Shown: one piece after another, positions 1 through 13,326 of the stretch
How the letters are laid out: every line of letters starts with the position of its first letter
Numbering within the stretch: position 1 is the stretch's first letter
DNA from: Adiantum capillus-veneris
Taxonomy: Eukaryota > Streptophyta > Polypodiopsida > Polypodiales > Pteridaceae
Assembly: GCA_014529385.2 (NCBI GenBank)
Contig: CM043953.1
Coordinates: 91,874,842 to 91,938,841 of the forward strand
Direction: 5' to 3'
Length of the DNA stretch: 64,000 nucleotides
Notes under the pieces: model-generated
Databases searched by the model: none
Seen by the model: only the letters and a program-made list of their open reading frames with translations
Told to the model about the DNA's origin: nothing
Translations under genes and position numbers: made by a program

Positions 1-760
1 TAGAAGAAGTTTTCTTGTGTTACTCCAGGTGTCATTCTCTTTCTAATGTAGATCATGTTTTATTTGACAATTCCTCAACGCCACATGCTTCTCTCTCTTC
101 TATTCCATCTACAACTACTTCTCTCTCTCCCCTAAACAAGCAAATGTTGCTAACAATTTAAAGAAATTATTAACAAAATATAAAGATGTTTTTCCACACG
201 ATTTACCACCAAGGTTATCGCTGACATGGGCCATCCAGCATGGCATAGACATGGTTACAGGCAGTAAACCCGTTAATAACCACCCTACAGAATGAGCCAT
301 TCTAAGGTTGTTGAGGTGGAACATCAGCTTACTTACTATCTCAGCAGAGGTTTTATACAACCTAATTCCTCACCATGGGCTTCTCAAATTTTATTGGTGA
401 AGAAAAAGAACGGTAACATGCACATGTGCGTAGACTATCGAGGATTGAATGCGGTAACTGTTAAGAACAAGTATCCTTTACCAAGAGTGGATGAGCTATT
501 TGATAAGCTCACTCATGCTCGTATATTTACAATGATAGACTTACGATCAGGGCATCATCAAGTACGCATAAGACTTGCGAATATACCCAAGATTGCATTT
601 CGAGGACATTATGAGTTTTTGGCTATGCCATTTGGGTTGACTAATGCACCAGCTACTTTCATGACACTGATGGATAGTGTCTTGAGACCATACCTGGGTA
701 AGTTTTTTATTATTTTCGTCGAAGAAATTTTTGTGTATAATGCTTATGAAGAAGCACATC
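1..760 (+). pseudogene. Ty3/gypsy protease-RT linker and reverse transcriptase fragment
   Basis: This is a fragment of gypsy pol. From about 292 one frame reads RT fingers and palm: a [12 protein letters not shown] stretch, VKKKNG, a VDYRGLN motif, [12 protein letters not shown], the [10 protein letters not shown] motif and [12 protein letters not shown]. These are the ordered RT landmarks of Ty3/gypsy. The catalytic YXDD box should fall near 715-725 but reads FVEE, so the active site is lost. The upstream 1-290 stretch is the protease-RT linker. Thymidylate, thumb and RNase H parts are absent because the frame passes into an unrelated protease fragment at about 780. It is the left arm of an inverted repeat with 1013-1714. 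Defective copy. Confidence 0.88.
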
Positions 761-779
761 TACAACATCTCAATGTGGA

Positions 780-985
780 GGTAAGACACACGGAAGTGGT
801 GCATGAATGTTGTATCACGACTTCCATGTGGCAGCCAACCTACGGTCCACATGAGCTGGTGCGTATGCATGGGCCCATCCACGGGCACAAGGTGCAGATA
901 TTGGTGGACAATGGTGCTTCACACAATTTATTAACTACACGTCAGTGAAACGACTCAAGCTGCCTCAGGCTCCGAGTTGTAAACG
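780..985 (+). pseudogene. Displaced gypsy aspartic-protease fragment
   Basis: The frame that carries RT continues without a stop into a retropepsin active-site segment, [12 protein letters not shown] (D-N-G in place of D-S/T-G), ending at 948. A neighbouring frame then reads a KRLKLPQ stretch that matches the protease part of the minus-strand copy at about 2040-2060. Protease normally lies upstream of RT in gypsy elements, so its position after RT here shows rearrangement. A shift of frame occurs near 946. Not functional. Confidence 0.72.
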
Positions 986-1012
986 AGAATGTCGGGAAGG
1001 AAAATAATAACA

Positions 1013-2080
1013 AACTTGCCTAGATTTGGTCTCAAGACACTATTCATGAGTGTCATGAAAGTAGCTAGTGCATTGGTCAACCCAAAGGGCATAATAAAAA
1101 AACTCATAATGTCCAAACCATGTTAGGAATGCAGTCTTGTGTATATCCACAAGTCTTATGCGTACTTGATGATACCCTGATCATAAGTCTACCTTTGTAA
1201 AGATACGGGAGTGAGTGAGCTTATCAAATAGCTCATCCGCTCTTGGTAAAGGGTACTTGTTCTTAATAGTTACCGCATCCAATCCTCAATAGTCTATGCA
1301 CATGCGCATGCTACCGTCTTTTGTCTTCACCAATAAAATTGGAGAAGCCCATGGTGAGGAGCTCGGTTGTATAAAGTTGTGTTAAGATAGTTAGCAAGTT
1401 GACGTTCCACCTCAGCAGCCTCATTTTGTAGGGTGGTTTACTGACTGGTTTACTGCCTCCAACCACATCTATGCCATGCTGTACACCTCATGTCGGCGGT
1501 AACCCTGGTGGTAAATCACGGGGAAAAACACCTTTATATTTCGTTAATAATTTCTTTTAAATTGTTAGCAAAATTTTCTTGTTTAGGAGAGAGAGAAGTA
1601 GCTATAGATGGAATAGAGAAGAGAGAAGCATGCGGTGTTGAGGAATTGTCAAATAAACCATGATCTTCATTAGAAAGAAAATGACACCTGGAGTAACACA
1701 GAAAAATTCTTCTATTTCATTATTAGAAGTGAGCTTCATAAGCTCTGGTGTACAAATGAGTGGTGAAGAAGGCACATCCTTCTCTCCCAATAGCAACACA
1801 TGCCATTGGATTTGAACATTAAGCTGTTGTGCTCATAGCTATGCTTAAGTGCTGGTGCTAGACTATGTAACCATGCTCTACCTAGTATCACATCTATCTG
1901 TTCTATATTCATAACCTGGAAGTCCAAGGATGTGTGACACCCTTGAATTTCCAATGGCACATCTCTCACTTGAGTGTCCCACACCTCGGCATCATGGCTG
2001 GTCATCATCCCTACCTTGTAATAGAGGGAACTCGAATGTTGAGGCAACCGGAGCCATTTCACTAACGTGTAGTTTGGATT
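1013..2080 (-). pseudogene. Ty3/gypsy protease-linker-RT fragment, minus strand
   Basis: Read on the minus strand, 2062 to 1736 gives the C-terminal half of a retropepsin-like domain ending in VILGRAWLHSLAPALKHS, the usual link to RT. From about 1715 down to 1013 the sequence is the reverse complement of the RT fragment at 1-704, carrying the same linker and RT motifs but with more stops and indels. It begins at the equivalent of the protease segment at 930-985, so the two copies overlap by about 50 bp of homologous protease sequence. Defective. Confidence 0.82.
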
Positions 2081-2099
2081 GCAAAGGCAACACCCAGGG

Positions 2100-2640
2100 T
2101 TACTCGTAAATACTGCTTGATTTTCACTAATCTTTCAATTAGTGTTGCTAGGCCTTTTCAGGTGGAGATTTGGTCATGTGCATTTGACTATGGGTAAGTG
2201 AACGCTATGTTCAAACTCCAGGTACGCATCTGATTTTATTCCACTCCATTTTTAAATGTGCTTTGCTTGAATTTTCTAAGTAGGATGTGTTAGCTTAAAT
2301 GATTTCATCCGTTTTGCTCTTCGGAGACATGATAAGGTCATGTAGGAGCGAAGTAATTTGGGCCGCAGTGCCCGAAATACATTTTTGCATTATGCGGTTA
2401 TGGACCTATTTGTAGGGTTTTGTTTGGCACATGTTGTCATAAGAGGAGCAACATGGTCTTGCAACTTATGGAGTTTGGTTTATCCAGTGTGGAAAAGGAT
2501 AATGAGGCTCTCTGTCACTCTTGTTGCAGAGTGTTTACAGTTAACTCCACACACAAGTACATCTCGTACTTGAAGGATGTTCTTCCTTTGGACATTCTTA
2601 TCTGAGACATATTCCATATGTGGAGAATATGCGTCTCTGG
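2100..2640. other. No recognisable gene
   Basis: Only short frames without family motifs occur here, on either strand. I see no LTR end, primer-binding site or repeat boundary. It probably belongs to degraded repeat between the gypsy inverted repeat and the family X integrase remnant. Confidence 0.5.
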
Positions 2641-3870
2641 GACTGACACTAGTGCTGGTTATTTGAATTATGTGTCGTGACAAAGTCCCTAGGTGTTGGT
2701 AAAATCCGTTTATTAGACCATTTTGAGCACACTATATTAGGAACAATTTCAATGGCCATGCAAAAATTATTGGATACTTAAGACTTGTTAAGGTTACAAG
2801 TATTGTTCAACAACTTTAATGGATAGTTTTTTACACACGTCCCAAAGTTATGTTCTGTTAAGGAACTATTCATTTGGTAACTAGATGTGATGGATTTTCA
2901 CATTCTATTATGGTCCAAATATAATAGTATGATTTATAAGTGGAAAGTATTTAGCTCTTTCCTAGTCAGCTGTGCCATAATATTACCCATAAGCATTGGA
3001 AAGTATGGTTATGGATATGCAGGTTAGGATCTGTTTTTGCTAAATGCATGCACAGTAGGTGTTATGGTCCCTAGTGCTCAACAAAGGCTGATTTGGAGCG
3101 GCATATACATTCATGACATTAGTAGCTTCTAAAGCATTTTGCACTCTATGTACACTATCTCTATGAGATTAATTGTAGATCCAATAGAGGTCATGGCTTG
3201 GTTTGAGTGCTTGTAGATTATCTAACTACAGTTAACCGAGATGGTTGTTCCTAAAAACTTATTGATTTATTAGCAATAATGCAAGGAATTGTGATCCTTG
3301 TTTACCAGTGATTTTGGAGGGCTGTATGTAAACCTGGGGAAACATACCTCAATACTGTCAGTTATCCAGAGAGGATAGGAAATTTACAAGTCTTAATCTT
3401 GTGCTAAAGGATATGCACGTACGTTAGCACCATGCAATCCAATTGGGAAGATTATCACTCTAGTTTGAGTTTGCTTACCATGAGGCAAAGCATGTTTGAG
3501 AATAAGTTTAGTCTCCTCATGTTTAAGTTAGATTCTCAACCTTGAGCACTCGTTATGGTGGGTTGTTTACTGATGAATATTGATACCAAGTCAAGGACTT
3601 ATACTTTGTTGATGAGTTATGTTAGCCAATTACTTCGTGGAAAGTGAAAAGAGGTACTCTTTTGGGTACATCTTACTTGTGAAAACTTGTTAAGCATACT
3701 CAAGTGGGTTATAAATGGAGTCTATACGTTATGTTGAATATAGGCCGGTTACACAAGACGGTTGCAAGGGGACAACAATGTGGAAAATCAAGATGCTCTT
3801 CTTGATTTCATTAAACCTCCTACTAAATCATGCTCCAGTCAAAAGGACATGTAACATTTAATGCACTAGT
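2640..3870 (+). pseudogene. Family X chromovirus integrase remnant, plus strand
   Basis: This is a very decayed gypsy integrase. Around 3300-3370 the three frames together read TSDFWRAVCK followed by ETYLNTVS, which is the segment after the second catalytic aspartate of gypsy integrases. At about 3775-3850 GDNNVENQDALLDFIKPP corresponds to the tail between integrase and chromodomain. Stops and frame changes occur every few dozen codons. The same block recurs in reverse orientation at 16610-18150, which supports repeat identity independently of the weak protein match. Confidence 0.6.
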
Positions 3871-3926
3871 AACTTGTGTGTAGCAGGAATTGATAACATA
3901 GTTAGCATTTCATTAAGAACACCAAA

Positions 3927-5407
3927 TGAGCATAGAGAGAGTACTTAGTTTGAGAAAGCAACATAGCAATTTACACCTAGCTAATTTGGCATTGACAATA
4001 CTTGAAAAGAGAGAGAAATAGAACAATTGACAACAGTTGAGGACCGGATTTACATGGTGCCGGTCTCCCCCTCCATAAAGGCTTTGTATTATAGCTTCTC
4101 CTATCAAAGGAGACTTTTGTACAATAAAATTCCTATGTTCCTTGACAAAACTCATTGGTGCAATGAAGATGGAAGCTTCATGTACCAAATTATGCTTGAA
4201 AAAAACACCTAGTGTCCCTAGCCTCAGTCCCAAGACCTCACACACCTTCAAAAATGGTGAGAGATAGCAGGGAATGAGGATGATTGAGAGGAAGAAGATG
4301 TATCTTATGAGAAAGAAGTATTCTCCTCACATCATCACTCTAATAGCATAGCTTAGCTTAGTAATTAGCATGGTAGAGGAGATGAGCATGCCATGCAAGG
4401 TTGGCTCTTGGTTGGATTTGCATTCTATGGCCAAGTGTTTTTGGTGTAGGCCTCTATTTCTCAATGCTTGGAGAAGGAGATGGAGTTCTTCTTGCACACA
4501 TGAGCTGTGTGTGTATGTGTGTGTGTAGCAATGTGTTACTAAAAATTCCCACTCTCTCTCTACTTGGTCGACCCCTCTTGCTTTTTGCTCTTGATGGCTT
4601 CCCATTGGCTCCTGCAAAGCTTAGTCAATCACAATTAGAAGCATAATTGATAGCCTTGTGACATGTGTCCCCCTTTCCCCTTTTGTGAGAGCTTTAGGGG
4701 ATTAAATAATTCATTTAAACTCCCATTGGACCTTTTAGTCTTTTGGCCAATAGGGATCAGGCAAGCCATTATTGGGCTGCTGGATGCTCATTGGACACCT
4801 TGGTAGCCTATCCAATAGTCTTCTACAGAGCTTAATTTCTATTGCTTCTTTTATCAAGCATTTTTAAATTGATTAGACTAATTTTACTCTAGCCTAATTC
4901 TCATTGTCCATCTCTATGGCCATCCAATAGGATTTGAGGGGAAATTGGGGGCAACTGGCCTAAGAGCCTGCCATGTGTCCATTCTTCCCTTTGGGAGAGC
5001 TTGGGTGTGTGTGTGTGTGTGTTTTCTCTCTCATACCCTACCATTAGGACTCTCCCCCTCCTTCCTAGGGATGTGGGAAGACTTTTTAGTCTTTCCATGA
5101 CCATCCAATTTCCCCCTACTTTGGCCATTGGATAATTGAATTCAATTTAGGAACTTTAGCCTATGGAAGTCTTAATGGAGCCGAACCTTAGGTATTTTAA
5201 GCCCCATTGAAGCACATTGCTCTTTTGCAAAGTGTCTCCCTTTGGATCCCTGTTTTCCCTCCTTTGGATCCTTGTAGAGACCGATCTGGCAGCCTTACCA
5301 ATATTCTAGCTCTTATCCCACTTCCCCATATTAAATGATCAGTTTGACATGAGAAAATCATTTGGGAGAATTAGATATTAGTTTTTATGACAAGATAGCT
5401 GGATGCA
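3927..5407 (+). repeat. Family G solo LTR (about 1.48 kb)
   Basis: The block starts TGAGCATAG and ends GGATGCA. It matches, over its whole length and in the opposite orientation, 46707-48369, where the equivalent end is followed by a TGGTATCAGGTT primer-binding site. That context identifies it as an LTR. Here no primer site or internal region follows and the next sequence is family X, so it looks like a solo LTR. I do not find a convincing flanking target duplication. It includes GT runs near 4508 and 5003. The short frames inside are not genes. Confidence 0.6.
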
Positions 5408-5429
5408 GGAAGGATTCCACTACCAAAAA

Positions 5430-5502
5430 CATTAGTGTTTTTTATGACGCTATCACCACTTTTGTTTTTGAGGACGAAAACGCTTCTCCAAGGGAGGAGT
5501 AA
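5430..5502 (+). pseudogene. Family X pol C-terminus and polypurine tract
   Basis: One frame reads TTFVFEDENASPREE and then a stop, the conserved end of family X pol. It is followed by the purine-rich AAGGGAGGAG tract that primes plus-strand synthesis just before the LTR. The upstream pol sequence is cut by the family G LTR. Confidence 0.62.
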
Positions 5503-5652
5503 TGCAATGCCAAGGGCAAACCCAATGGGGTCACGGACCCGCCCAAGGGCCAGCTGCTAGGTGTGGACATGAGATTCTAAGTATGGATGGCCAAGGGCCT
5601 ATATTATGGGTGGTAGGGTAGAGAATCCTCAAGGCAGTTCCCTGGGTTCTCA
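5503..5652 (+). repeat. Family X LTR (150 bp)
   Basis: It starts TGCAATGCCAAGGGC after the polypurine tract and ends GGGTTCTCA. The length agrees with the minus-strand LTR at 16393-16541, with which it shares most of its sequence including the TATA-like TATATTATGGGTGG stretch. No primer-binding site follows here. Confidence 0.65.
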
Positions 5653-5689
5653 CACTCTTGTTGTCGTTTCTCAGTAATAGGCAACCTCG

Positions 5690-6353
<664 letters not shown>

Positions 6354-6607
6354 AAGGAGACCTATTGCACTAACATAAATTCTTCACAAAAGGACAAAAT
6401 TGCTTGCGTAGTAGTTCTTGTAGTGGAAATGGAGTTCTTGTGGATGAACATAATGGCCTAGAACATTTATTTGTCTATTTGAAAATACCAAAAGAGGCTA
6501 CATATCCACGTTCATACTCCCATTCTTTGAATTATTCCACCTTTTCTTAGAAATTCAAAGTTATTATATTTGAAAAGAGGGGTGAAGTAATCTTCACCAA
6601 ATCAGTC

Positions 6608-7150
6608 CTAAGTATGTTCACACACATCCTTACCATAACATGGTAACAAGTCCCCCCTAGTGTAATGATGTGGCAGACATGAGGTGGCACTCATGTATAG
6701 GGAAGTGCTAGATCCTATGTGATCAATCCCATAAAGGGGAGTAAGGCCAAAGCTTTGCAAAAAGCTTCAAACTTCTCATGAGTCAAAGCCTTTGTGAAAA
6801 GACCAGTATGGTTTTCCTGCATAGGCACATAAGCCAAGCTAACCTCTCTAGCAAAGAGTCTCTCCTTGAAATAATGATAATCTATTTTAAGCTGCTTTGT
6901 ACGAGCATGGAGCACTGGGCTCCTTGCAATTACCAAAGAAATCTAACTGTCAGTATAGGTCATGGTGGAAGAACAACCAAGTCTATCAAAAGGTGCCTAA
7001 ACCAAATGCACTCAACAGTAACTAATGAAAGCTACCTTATACTTAGCCTCACAACTAGAAGTAGCTGCTATAGTCTGCTTCTTGCTCAATGAATCCAAAC
7101 CCTTTGACACGATTTTGCTCAAAAACCTCTACTTACTCGCATTAATATCA
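6608..7150 (-). pseudogene. Copia RNase H fragment with 3' LTR end, minus strand
   Basis: On the minus strand, frames between 7150 and 6715 read the Copia RNase H tail: IAATSSCEAKYK, VECIWFRHLL, then LAYVPMQENHTGLFTKAL and KFEAFCKALALLPF. A purine tract (TAGGGGGGACT) and the start of a 226-bp-type LTR (TGTTACCATG, at 6653 and leftward) follow. It belongs to the same Copia family as elements A, D and H. The LTR is cut at about 6608 and the RT and upstream parts are missing. Confidence 0.75.
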
Positions 7151-7598
7151 GTGGTAGTTTCCATGGTGTGAGATGATGCCCACGTTCGCACGACTGATGC
7201 TACAACAGGACTATGCACAAGTTAGCTTAGCTAGATACTACAGCTATGTTTGTCTTGACTTGAAACGACACCCATGCTGGCATCATTGTTGCTATAGTAA
7301 GAGTACACCCAGCTTAGCACAACGATTACTTGTTGAGCAATATAGGATGTTGAGGACGGCAATAGTTTTTCTTATAATGTATATACAGATTTGTCTTGTT
7401 TGTACAAGAAGAGACTCTTAAGTGAAACCTACTCCAAGAGTGCATTGTTTTTTAATGGACGACACCTTTTTTTGGGTTTTTTTGCAATACTGTTTGCTAC
7501 CTTGGCCTAAGGCTAAGGTATTAATCAACGATTATGCCTTTGATAGATGGGGGAAAAAGCATTGGGGTCTACCATCGTAAGGTTGTACTCCTAGATAG
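7151..7598. other. No recognisable gene
   Basis: Short frames only, none with a family motif. Probably decayed repeat adjoining the Copia fragment. Confidence 0.45.
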
Positions 7599-7850
7599 GT
7601 TCAATCTACGGTTATGGTTGTCCATGCTTATGCTTGCGAGATTATGCATATGGTTGCCCATGCTTATGCTTGTAAGATGGAACCAATCCTTTTTGAGTGG
7701 TTCATGCCCAGGGCTACATAGTAGCTACGATAATGTTATGGTTCAATTTACGGTTATGGTTGCCCATGCTTATGCTTGTGAGATGAAACCAATCCTTTTT
7801 TAGTGGTTGATGTCCAAGGCTACAGAATAGCTAAGGCAATGCCTGATGGT
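7599..7850 (+). repeat. Direct tandem duplication, period about 141 bp
   Basis: GGTTCAATCTACGGTTATGG at 7599 recurs with minor changes at 7740, and the following CATGCTTATGCTTG, ACCAATCC and AGTGGTT segments recur at the same spacing. Within the first copy the GGTTG(T/C)CCATGCTTATGCTTG phrase is itself doubled at a spacing of about 35 bp. No coding motif. Confidence 0.85.
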
Positions 7851-7999
7851 TTTATTAGCTTTAAGCAGGACTAGAGACATATCAAAGGTTACAAGCCTTT
7901 GTAAAGGGGCTAGGAGCCTCTGAGGGAGCCTCACACAACCCAAGTATTGTATCTCAATGAGAAATGATATATTTTTCTTTCTATTTACATAGAGCTTGT

Positions 8000-8930
8000 T
8001 AGCACATAGTTCTTCAAAAACTATCTTTATCCTTTGCGTGCTCCAAAGTATTGAAGTAGATGATTATATCATCAAAGACTAATCTCGTGTATGATCTATG
8101 TCATTTCATACAAGGCATTACTAGGTATTCATACAACCCAAATTACAGAACACAGTCTTGTGGCTCAATCCTTATTTGATTAGCCACTTTTGAGGTCAAT
8201 TCTATTGAAGTAAGAAGAACCTTGTAGCTTATCAAATATGTCCTCTATGTGAGGAATTGGGAATCAATTCTTTATTGTGCTCTTATTTTGTAGAGATTCG
8301 GGAGGATAACATAGAGAACCATTCATGGCATTTGCATAATAATCAACACTTAATTTCACACTAGAGATTGGGATAGAGTGTAAACACAAAATTGATAACT
8401 AGTGTGGATGGATTCAAAGTGAGTCCAAATAGGCTCATTACAGAATGCTAGCATAGGCATCTCATTTGGCATCATACATGATATTATAAGAAGCTTCAAA
8501 TCAGTACAAATCCACTTGTGAACTTGTGGATGTTATTTTAGGCCGCATTAGGAACCATTTTACTAAGTCTAGGTGAATCCATGCCCTCTAGAAAAGCAAT
8601 CTCATGGGTATCTCCACCCTCTATGTGTCTTTTCCACATTCTAACACATGATTCCCTGACACTTAAGAATCCAATATACAAAGTACACACAAGCATAGGA
8701 TAAAGCCCATAAACCTAACATACTTTAGTACATGGTACACACATACGATATGACCCATCCTTCTTTTGCACTAAAAGCACATGTGAGCAAAAAGGAGATG
8801 AACTTGGACATATCATTTCCATTTTTATGAGCTTACTAACTTGGGAGAGAAACCCGATAAGGAGGTCTATTAAGAGGAGAAATTCTAGGCGCTAGCTTAG
8901 TATTATGGTCATCATCCCCTATTGATGGAG
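8000..8930 (-). pseudogene. Decayed Ty3/gypsy RT, minus strand
   Basis: Read from 8930 downward, the frames give a NRPPYRVS linker, HVLLVQKKDGSYRMCV (RT fingers), then after about 430 bp of unrelated sequence IPIPHIEDIFDKLQGSSYF and NRIDLKSG (palm). VFDDIIIYFNTLEHAK follows near 8030-8080, where F-x-D-D is the catalytic box. The order matches gypsy RT. Internal stops and an apparent insertion between the fingers and palm (about 8300-8730) make it inactive. Confidence 0.7.
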
Positions 8931-8938
8931 GTAACTCT

Positions 8939-9030
8939 CTTGGGATAGAGTTAGAAAAAGCAATCATTATATAATTGAGGTAGCTTACTTGGGATAGAGT
9001 TAGAAAAGGCAATCATTATATGATTAAAGG
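8939..9030 (+). repeat. Tandem duplication, period 49 bp
   Basis: CTTGGGATAGAGTTAGAAAA at 8939 recurs at 8988, followed in both copies by a GCAATCATTATAT(A/G)ATT phrase. Two copies. Confidence 0.88.
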
Positions 9031-9034
9031 AAAG

Positions 9035-10970
<1,936 letters not shown>

Positions 10971-11001
10971 CCACACACCCACACACACACACGCACACAC
11001 A

Positions 11002-11054
<53 letters not shown>
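10971..11054 (+). repeat. (CA)n microsatellite
   Basis: CA dinucleotide tract with a few CCC and CG interruptions in its first third. Confidence 0.97.
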
Positions 11055-11056
<2 letters not shown>

Positions 11057-11229
11057 TGTCATCTTACTTAGCTATGATTGCATCATACAACTACAATCTT
11101 TTGGCTGCCATTGGATGTTTTCAATAAAGGAACACACACTCTTCTGTCATTTTACGTTTGCTAGTAGCTGCTTCAACTTGCTAACCCTAAACTGTTTATA
11201 GTAGTTAGCTTATACTATACTTGAGGGAG

Positions 11230-11400
11230 TTGATGGTTATATTGTCTTGTGGGTGATTACCATGTATATTTACCTTGCACTTTCCTCAATGGGTGAGTTT
11301 GGCTTATGCTGTGTATGAAGGATTTGATGGTTATATTGTCTTGTGGGTGATTACCATGAGTCTTTACCTTGAACTTTCTATCTCTTGCTGGAGGTGTCTT
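11230..11400 (+). repeat. Tandem duplication, period 94 bp
   Basis: TTGATGGTTATATTGTCTTG, continuing into TGGGTGATTACCATG, starts at 11230 and again at 11324, with a TTTACCTTG(C/A)ACTTTC continuation in both. Confidence 0.88.
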
Positions 11401-11833
11401 TTGATGCTCTGATCATATTAGGACCTTGGGTATCCTTGCTTCTAAAGCATTTGGATTTTGGATTTTCTAAATGGGTCTCTTAGATTCACACTTTACCCCA
11501 AGGGTTGCTTTCCTAGTGGGATAATCCCCTTGATGAAACTCTCACTAAATTGATGGGAGGCTCCCATTTTGCTTCCATCCTAGTGAGAATTGGGCTTTCA
11601 TTTTGACTTTGCTATAGGGATCGATGCACTCCACCCTCATCACGATGGACTGCAACCCATAAGACCCCCATGTTCTTCTACACTATCGATACATTGCAAG
11701 ATCAATGCTCATCTCCTCCCACAATGGAGTGCTTACATCACCCGCCGATGGTCTCTCTCCTTAAAGGCTAAATGTGCATGTTCTTTTTCTCCTCTTAATG
11801 CTCTCTTATTGTCATTCAAGACTTCTCTCATGA
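11401..11833. other. No recognisable gene
   Basis: Short frames on both strands without family motifs; no repeat boundary that I can define. Confidence 0.45.
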
Positions 11834-12016
11834 TTAAATAGGTGTGCATTCTCTCCCTTGCTCTAAGCTTTAATAGTCTATAAGTGCAGTCCTTGTTCTT
11901 GACTTTAAGGTTCATGTGATGTGTTTAAATAGGTGTGCATTCTCTCCCTTGCTCTAAGCTTTTATAGTATGGAAGTGTAGTCCTTGTTCTGAACTTTAAA
12001 GCTTCATGTGATGTGA
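11834..12016 (+). repeat. Tandem duplication, period 91 bp
   Basis: The unit starting TTAAATAGGTGTGCATTCTC (11834) is repeated at 11925 with about six substitutions. Both copies end in TTCATGTGATGTG. Confidence 0.92.
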
Positions 12017-12769
12017 GCTACTTCATGAAGAAGGGTATTATTATGCTCACATAGTTTGATTCTTGCCATGTGCATCATCTCTCATACTGGTATTCCCATG
12101 CAATTCAAAGTCTGCTCATATATTAAATTGGATTGGTAAATCCTGCAAGGCTTCTTTATTTCTTATATCATTTTATGCATTGCGAATTTACTCTAGGTAT
12201 TCCTTTGAGTGCTTGGGTTTTTCATACATCTTACTAACTCATATTCCTGAATACTTGCATGCGCAACCCACAAAACACTATGGATCATACATTAGTCTCA
12301 CCATGGACAATGTTTTCACTACTACAAGGTTCACCTCTTCTATTCCTTGACTTGAAAGTTGTGCTGCCTTGGTAGATTGCAATATTCCCACCACTCACAA
12401 GCCCGTCTTGGTTGATTTTCAAAAAGGTCCCCTAAGGGAGGGTGGCCATGGAACCCCCCCCTCACTTTCTCTCATGTAAGAAGAGCAAGCAACAAGGCCA
12501 ACAAGGTTGAAAGGAAAGTAGCAAGCAGAGATGAGGCAAAGCCATATTGTAAAACGTCCGAAATTGCAAGAAAATTTGGAAAATTTTAGAAAATTGCAAA
12601 AGTAAGCATCTCTTCAATTTTCTTCTTATCGGCAAGTTTTTGACTACCCAGCTGTATCAACAAAGTATTGCAACACACAAAGAGGGTAAAATCTAGCAAA
12701 ATCTTTTTGCTACCTACAAATTCGTAGTTTATCCTCATTGAGTTAGACACAGTCTTTTTCAATGGGCTT
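12017..12769. other. No recognisable gene
   Basis: A frame at 12063-12350 has no stop for 95 codons but shows no motif I can assign. The stretch from about 12480 is rich in GCAAAA and AAAATTT words. Nothing else supported. Confidence 0.4.
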
Positions 12770-13224
12770 TCAAGTATCGATGAAGTTTGCGATTGGACAG
12801 CGTTTTATGACGTTCGTGGTTGACATAAAAAATTGACTATGTTTTGACGGTATCGATTTAGCAAGGCTAATTAATTTTTCTTGCAGTTTCTCATAGCCAA
12901 TTTCTATCTGGTTTTGGCAGGCGACTTGCTCTCTAAGGTACATCTTTTCTTTGGCTAGCACAACACGCTATGCCAAGTATTTAGATATTGGCCTGCATCA
13001 TAGGTTTGATTTTGAAAATCCTGCACCAATTCTTCTTGTTGTTGCCCCGTAGTTTCTTTTTGCTGCACTATGAGGGTGTCGTCTTCCTCACTTGTTGCCT
13101 GCAGATCGTGAGAGAGGAGATGCGTGTCGCATGCACATGCAACCCGCTTTTTCCCTTTTTGAAAATAGCTTAGATACCAGTGAAAGGATGCGAGTAATGC
13201 CGTGTCTAGTCTCCACCCAACCAT
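12770..13224 (-). pseudogene. Unrecognised glutamine-rich coiled-coil-like frame, broken
   Basis: Two minus-strand frames abut: 13224-12955 and 12961-12770. The first has a Q/E-rich stretch (VQQKETTGQQQEELVQDFQN). The second continues with EKMYLREQVACQNQIEIGYEKLQEKL, cut here into alternating charged and hydrophobic residues typical of coiled coil. A single frame change near 12958 separates them. It lies just downstream, on the same strand, of a gypsy integrase fragment, so it may be gag or leader of another element. I do not recognise the family. Confidence 0.4.
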
Positions 13225-13326
13225 GCTATCTTATAGCCTCCCCCTAGCATACACATTGTCCAGCTGTGCCGATGGCCTTGCCCGTAGGACCTGTGCCCGT
13301 ATAGGATGCAAGAGACCTCTAGCCTT

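Larger units (their letters stand above)
1..1714. repeat. Large inverted repeat (arms 1-704 and 1013-1714)
   Basis: The two arms are reverse complements with scattered mismatches. The inner boundaries are the GGTAAGTT end at 704 and AACTTGCC at 1013; the outer boundary of the left arm lies at or before base 1. The 308-bp spacer holds the displaced protease fragment. The arms are two copies of one gypsy element segment in opposite orientation. Confidence 0.82.
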
